Translations under genes and position numbers: made by a program
The notes under the pieces: model-generated
Databases searched by the model: none
What the model saw: only the letters and a program-made list of their open reading frames with translations
What the model was told of the DNA's origin: nothing
Source: Acetonema longum DSM 6540
GTDB lineage: Bacteria > Bacillota > Negativicutes > Sporomusales > Acetonemataceae
NCBI RefSeq assembly: GCF_000219125.1
Contig: NZ_AFGF01000234.1
Coordinates: 1-64,000 of the forward strand
Length of the DNA: 64,000 nt
Direction of reading: 5' to 3'
Shown here: piece after piece, positions 62,807 to 64,000 of the stretch
Layout of the letters: the number at the start of each line of letters is the position of its first letter
How positions within the stretch are numbered: position 1 is the stretch's first letter

Positions 62807-63940
62807 ATGCTCATCCGATTTAATAAGCCATATTCCACTGGAAATGAACACCAATACATGACTCTTGCCATGCAAAATCATAAATTGTCCGGTGACGGGG
62901 ATTTTACGAAAAAATGCTGCCGTTGGCTGGAGCAGCATCTCCAATGCCGGAAAGCTCTGTTAACTCATTCTTGTACGGCTGCCCTTGAAATGGCGGCTAT
63001 GCTGGCAGATATCCGGCCGGGTGATGAAGTCATCATGCCGTCTTACACATTCGTGTCGACCGCTAATGCTTTTGTGATGCGCGGCGGGATTCCCGTGTTC
63101 GTGGACATTCGGCCTGATACTCTCAATATTGACGAGGCAAAAATGGAAGCAGCGATTACGGACAGGACAAAAGCCATCGTTGTGGTGCATTATGCAGGCG
63201 TTGCCTGCGATATGGACCCTATCATGGCCCTGGCTGCAAAGTATAGTTTAATCGTCATTGAAGATGCGGCCCAGGGAATTATGTCCGGCTATAAGGGGAG
63301 ACCACTCGGGTCCGTAGGGCATCTTGCCGCCCTGAGCTTTCACGATACCAAAAATATTACATCCGGCGAAGGCGGGGCACTACTGATCAATGACAGCCAC
63401 TTTATTGACCGGGCGGAGATAATCTGGGAGAAGGGCACAAACCGCAGCCGCTTTTTCCGGGGGCAGGTGGATAAATACACCTGGGTGGATATCGGCTCGT
63501 CTTTTCTGCCCAGTGAGCTGAACGCCGCCTATTTGTGGGCGCAGTTGGAGTGTGCCTCCAAGATCACCCAGGCCCGGCTGAATGTCTGGCATGAATATCA
63601 TGAGAGATTGCAGTCTCTGGAGCGAGCGGGGCATATTAGGCGCCCGGTCATCCCGGACGGATGCGCTCACAATGCGCACATGTATTATTTGCTGGTGCAG
63701 AATTTAGATGTTCGCACCAGGTTAATCGATCACCTGCAAAGTAAAGAAATTTACGCAGTTTTTCATTATGTGCCTCTGCATAACTCACCGGCGGGATTAC
63801 AGTATGGAAAACAACAGGGCGAACTGAAACAAACGGAACATTTGGCGGATTGTCTGGTCCGCTTGCCTTTGTGGGTTGAACTGACCAACGCTGAAATCCA
63901 ATATATTACTGATGAGGTGCGGGCTTTTTTTGATCATTGA
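62807..63940 (+). CDS. wecE: WecE-type dTDP-4-amino-4,6-dideoxygalactose transaminase
   Basis: This 377-residue DegT/DnrJ/EryC1 aminotransferase reads IRFNKPYSTGNEHQYMTLAMQNHKLSGDGDFTKKCCRWLEQHLQCRKALLTHSCTAALEMAAM, the PLP lysine in LSFHDTKNITSGEGGALLI and KGTNRSRFFRGQVDKYTWVDIGSSFLPSELNAAYL. These are characteristic of WecE/RffA, which aminates dTDP-4-keto-6-deoxyglucose. The ATG at 62807 has AAAGGAG nine bases upstream; a TTG at 62786 is open. With the acetyltransferase just upstream it could make a TDP-Fuc4NAc-like sugar, but no rmlA/rmlB genes are in the window. Confidence 0.92.
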   Translation: MLIRFNKPYSTGNEHQYMTLAMQNHKLSGDGDFTKKCCRWLEQHLQCRKALLTHSCTAALEMAAMLADIRPGDEVIMPSYTFVSTANAFVMRGGIPVFVDIRPDTLNIDEAKMEAAITDRTKAIVVVHYAGVACDMDPIMALAAKYSLIVIEDAAQGIMSGYKGRPLGSVGHLAALSFHDTKNITSGEGGALLINDSHFIDRAEIIWEKGTNRSRFFRGQVDKYTWVDIGSSFLPSELNAAYLWAQLECASKITQARLNVWHEYHERLQSLERAGHIRRPVIPDGCAHNAHMYYLLVQNLDVRTRLIDHLQSKEIYAVFHYVPLHNSPAGLQYGKQQGELKQTEHLADCLVRLPLWVELTNAEIQYITDEVRAFFDH

Positions 63941-64000
63941 CATAAGCAATGGCGTATTATCAAATGCTCCTATACGATTTGTACTCAAAACTAAAGACTT

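Overview
This window looks like chromosome from a motile, Gram-negative-type Firmicute, most likely a Negativicutes/Sporomusa-like anaerobe. The evidence is the block yvyF-flgM-flgN-flgK-flgL-yviE-fliW-csrA-flagellin in Firmicutes order, sitting beside envelope-polysaccharide genes of the Wzm/Wzt and WbaP type. The class assignment is inference; no rRNA or tRNA gene is present to anchor it.

Layout. (1) 1-3.9 kb is a graveyard of mobile elements: the 3' end of a group II intron (broken maturase plus RNA domains V/VI) abuts the downstream end of a decayed IS66 element, which interrupts a frameshifted IS30 transposase. (2) 4.2-20.5 kb is a surface-polysaccharide locus: a frameshifted priming sugar-phosphate transferase, an ABC-2 exporter with a carbohydrate-binding ATPase, a radical SAM-polysaccharide pyruvyl transferase fusion, six glycosyltransferases, gmd and fcl for GDP-L-fucose, and a phosphomannomutase. 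Its 5.7-17 kb core is visibly more AT-rich than the rest. (3) 20.6-30.4 kb is sugar-phosphate metabolism: a mutarotase, the MurNAc salvage set murP-mupG-murQ-nagA, then manC, galU and pgi. (4) 30.4-34.4 kb is a small islet (XRE regulator with tandem operators, amino-acid permease, PatB-type C-S lyase) bracketed by a 136-bp duplication of the pgi 3' end. (5) 34.6-44.6 kb is mixed: a NarL-type response regulator, a short membrane-anchored glycosyltransferase-like protein, an ABC-F ATPase, a sigma-like factor, recD2, comF and an HD-GYP protein, with small palindromic repeats between genes and a candidate structured RNA ahead of recD2. (6) 44.6-52.2 kb is the late flagellar block ending in flagellin. 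(7) 52.4-63.9 kb is a flagellin-glycosylation island: a Maf glycosyltransferase, a complete pseB-C-F-G-H-I pseudaminic-acid set, a large unclassified glycosyltransferase, an acetyltransferase and a WecE-type aminotransferase.

How the parts connect. Pgi, phosphomannomutase and ManC feed GDP-mannose to Gmd/Fcl, whose GDP-fucose can serve the glycosyltransferases; WbaP-type priming and the ABC exporter would move the product out. MurP/MupG/MurQ/NagA return wall sugars to central metabolism. FliW-CsrA would gate flagellin translation, and the flagellin leader carries matching hairpins with GGA in the loop. The Pse enzymes would make CMP-pseudaminic acid for Maf to attach to flagellin.

The main curiosities are a palindromic repeat inserted in frame inside nagA, its sibling copies between genes, the pgi-tail duplication around the islet, two homopolymer-associated frame breaks in glycan genes, and the radical SAM-pyruvyl transferase fusion.
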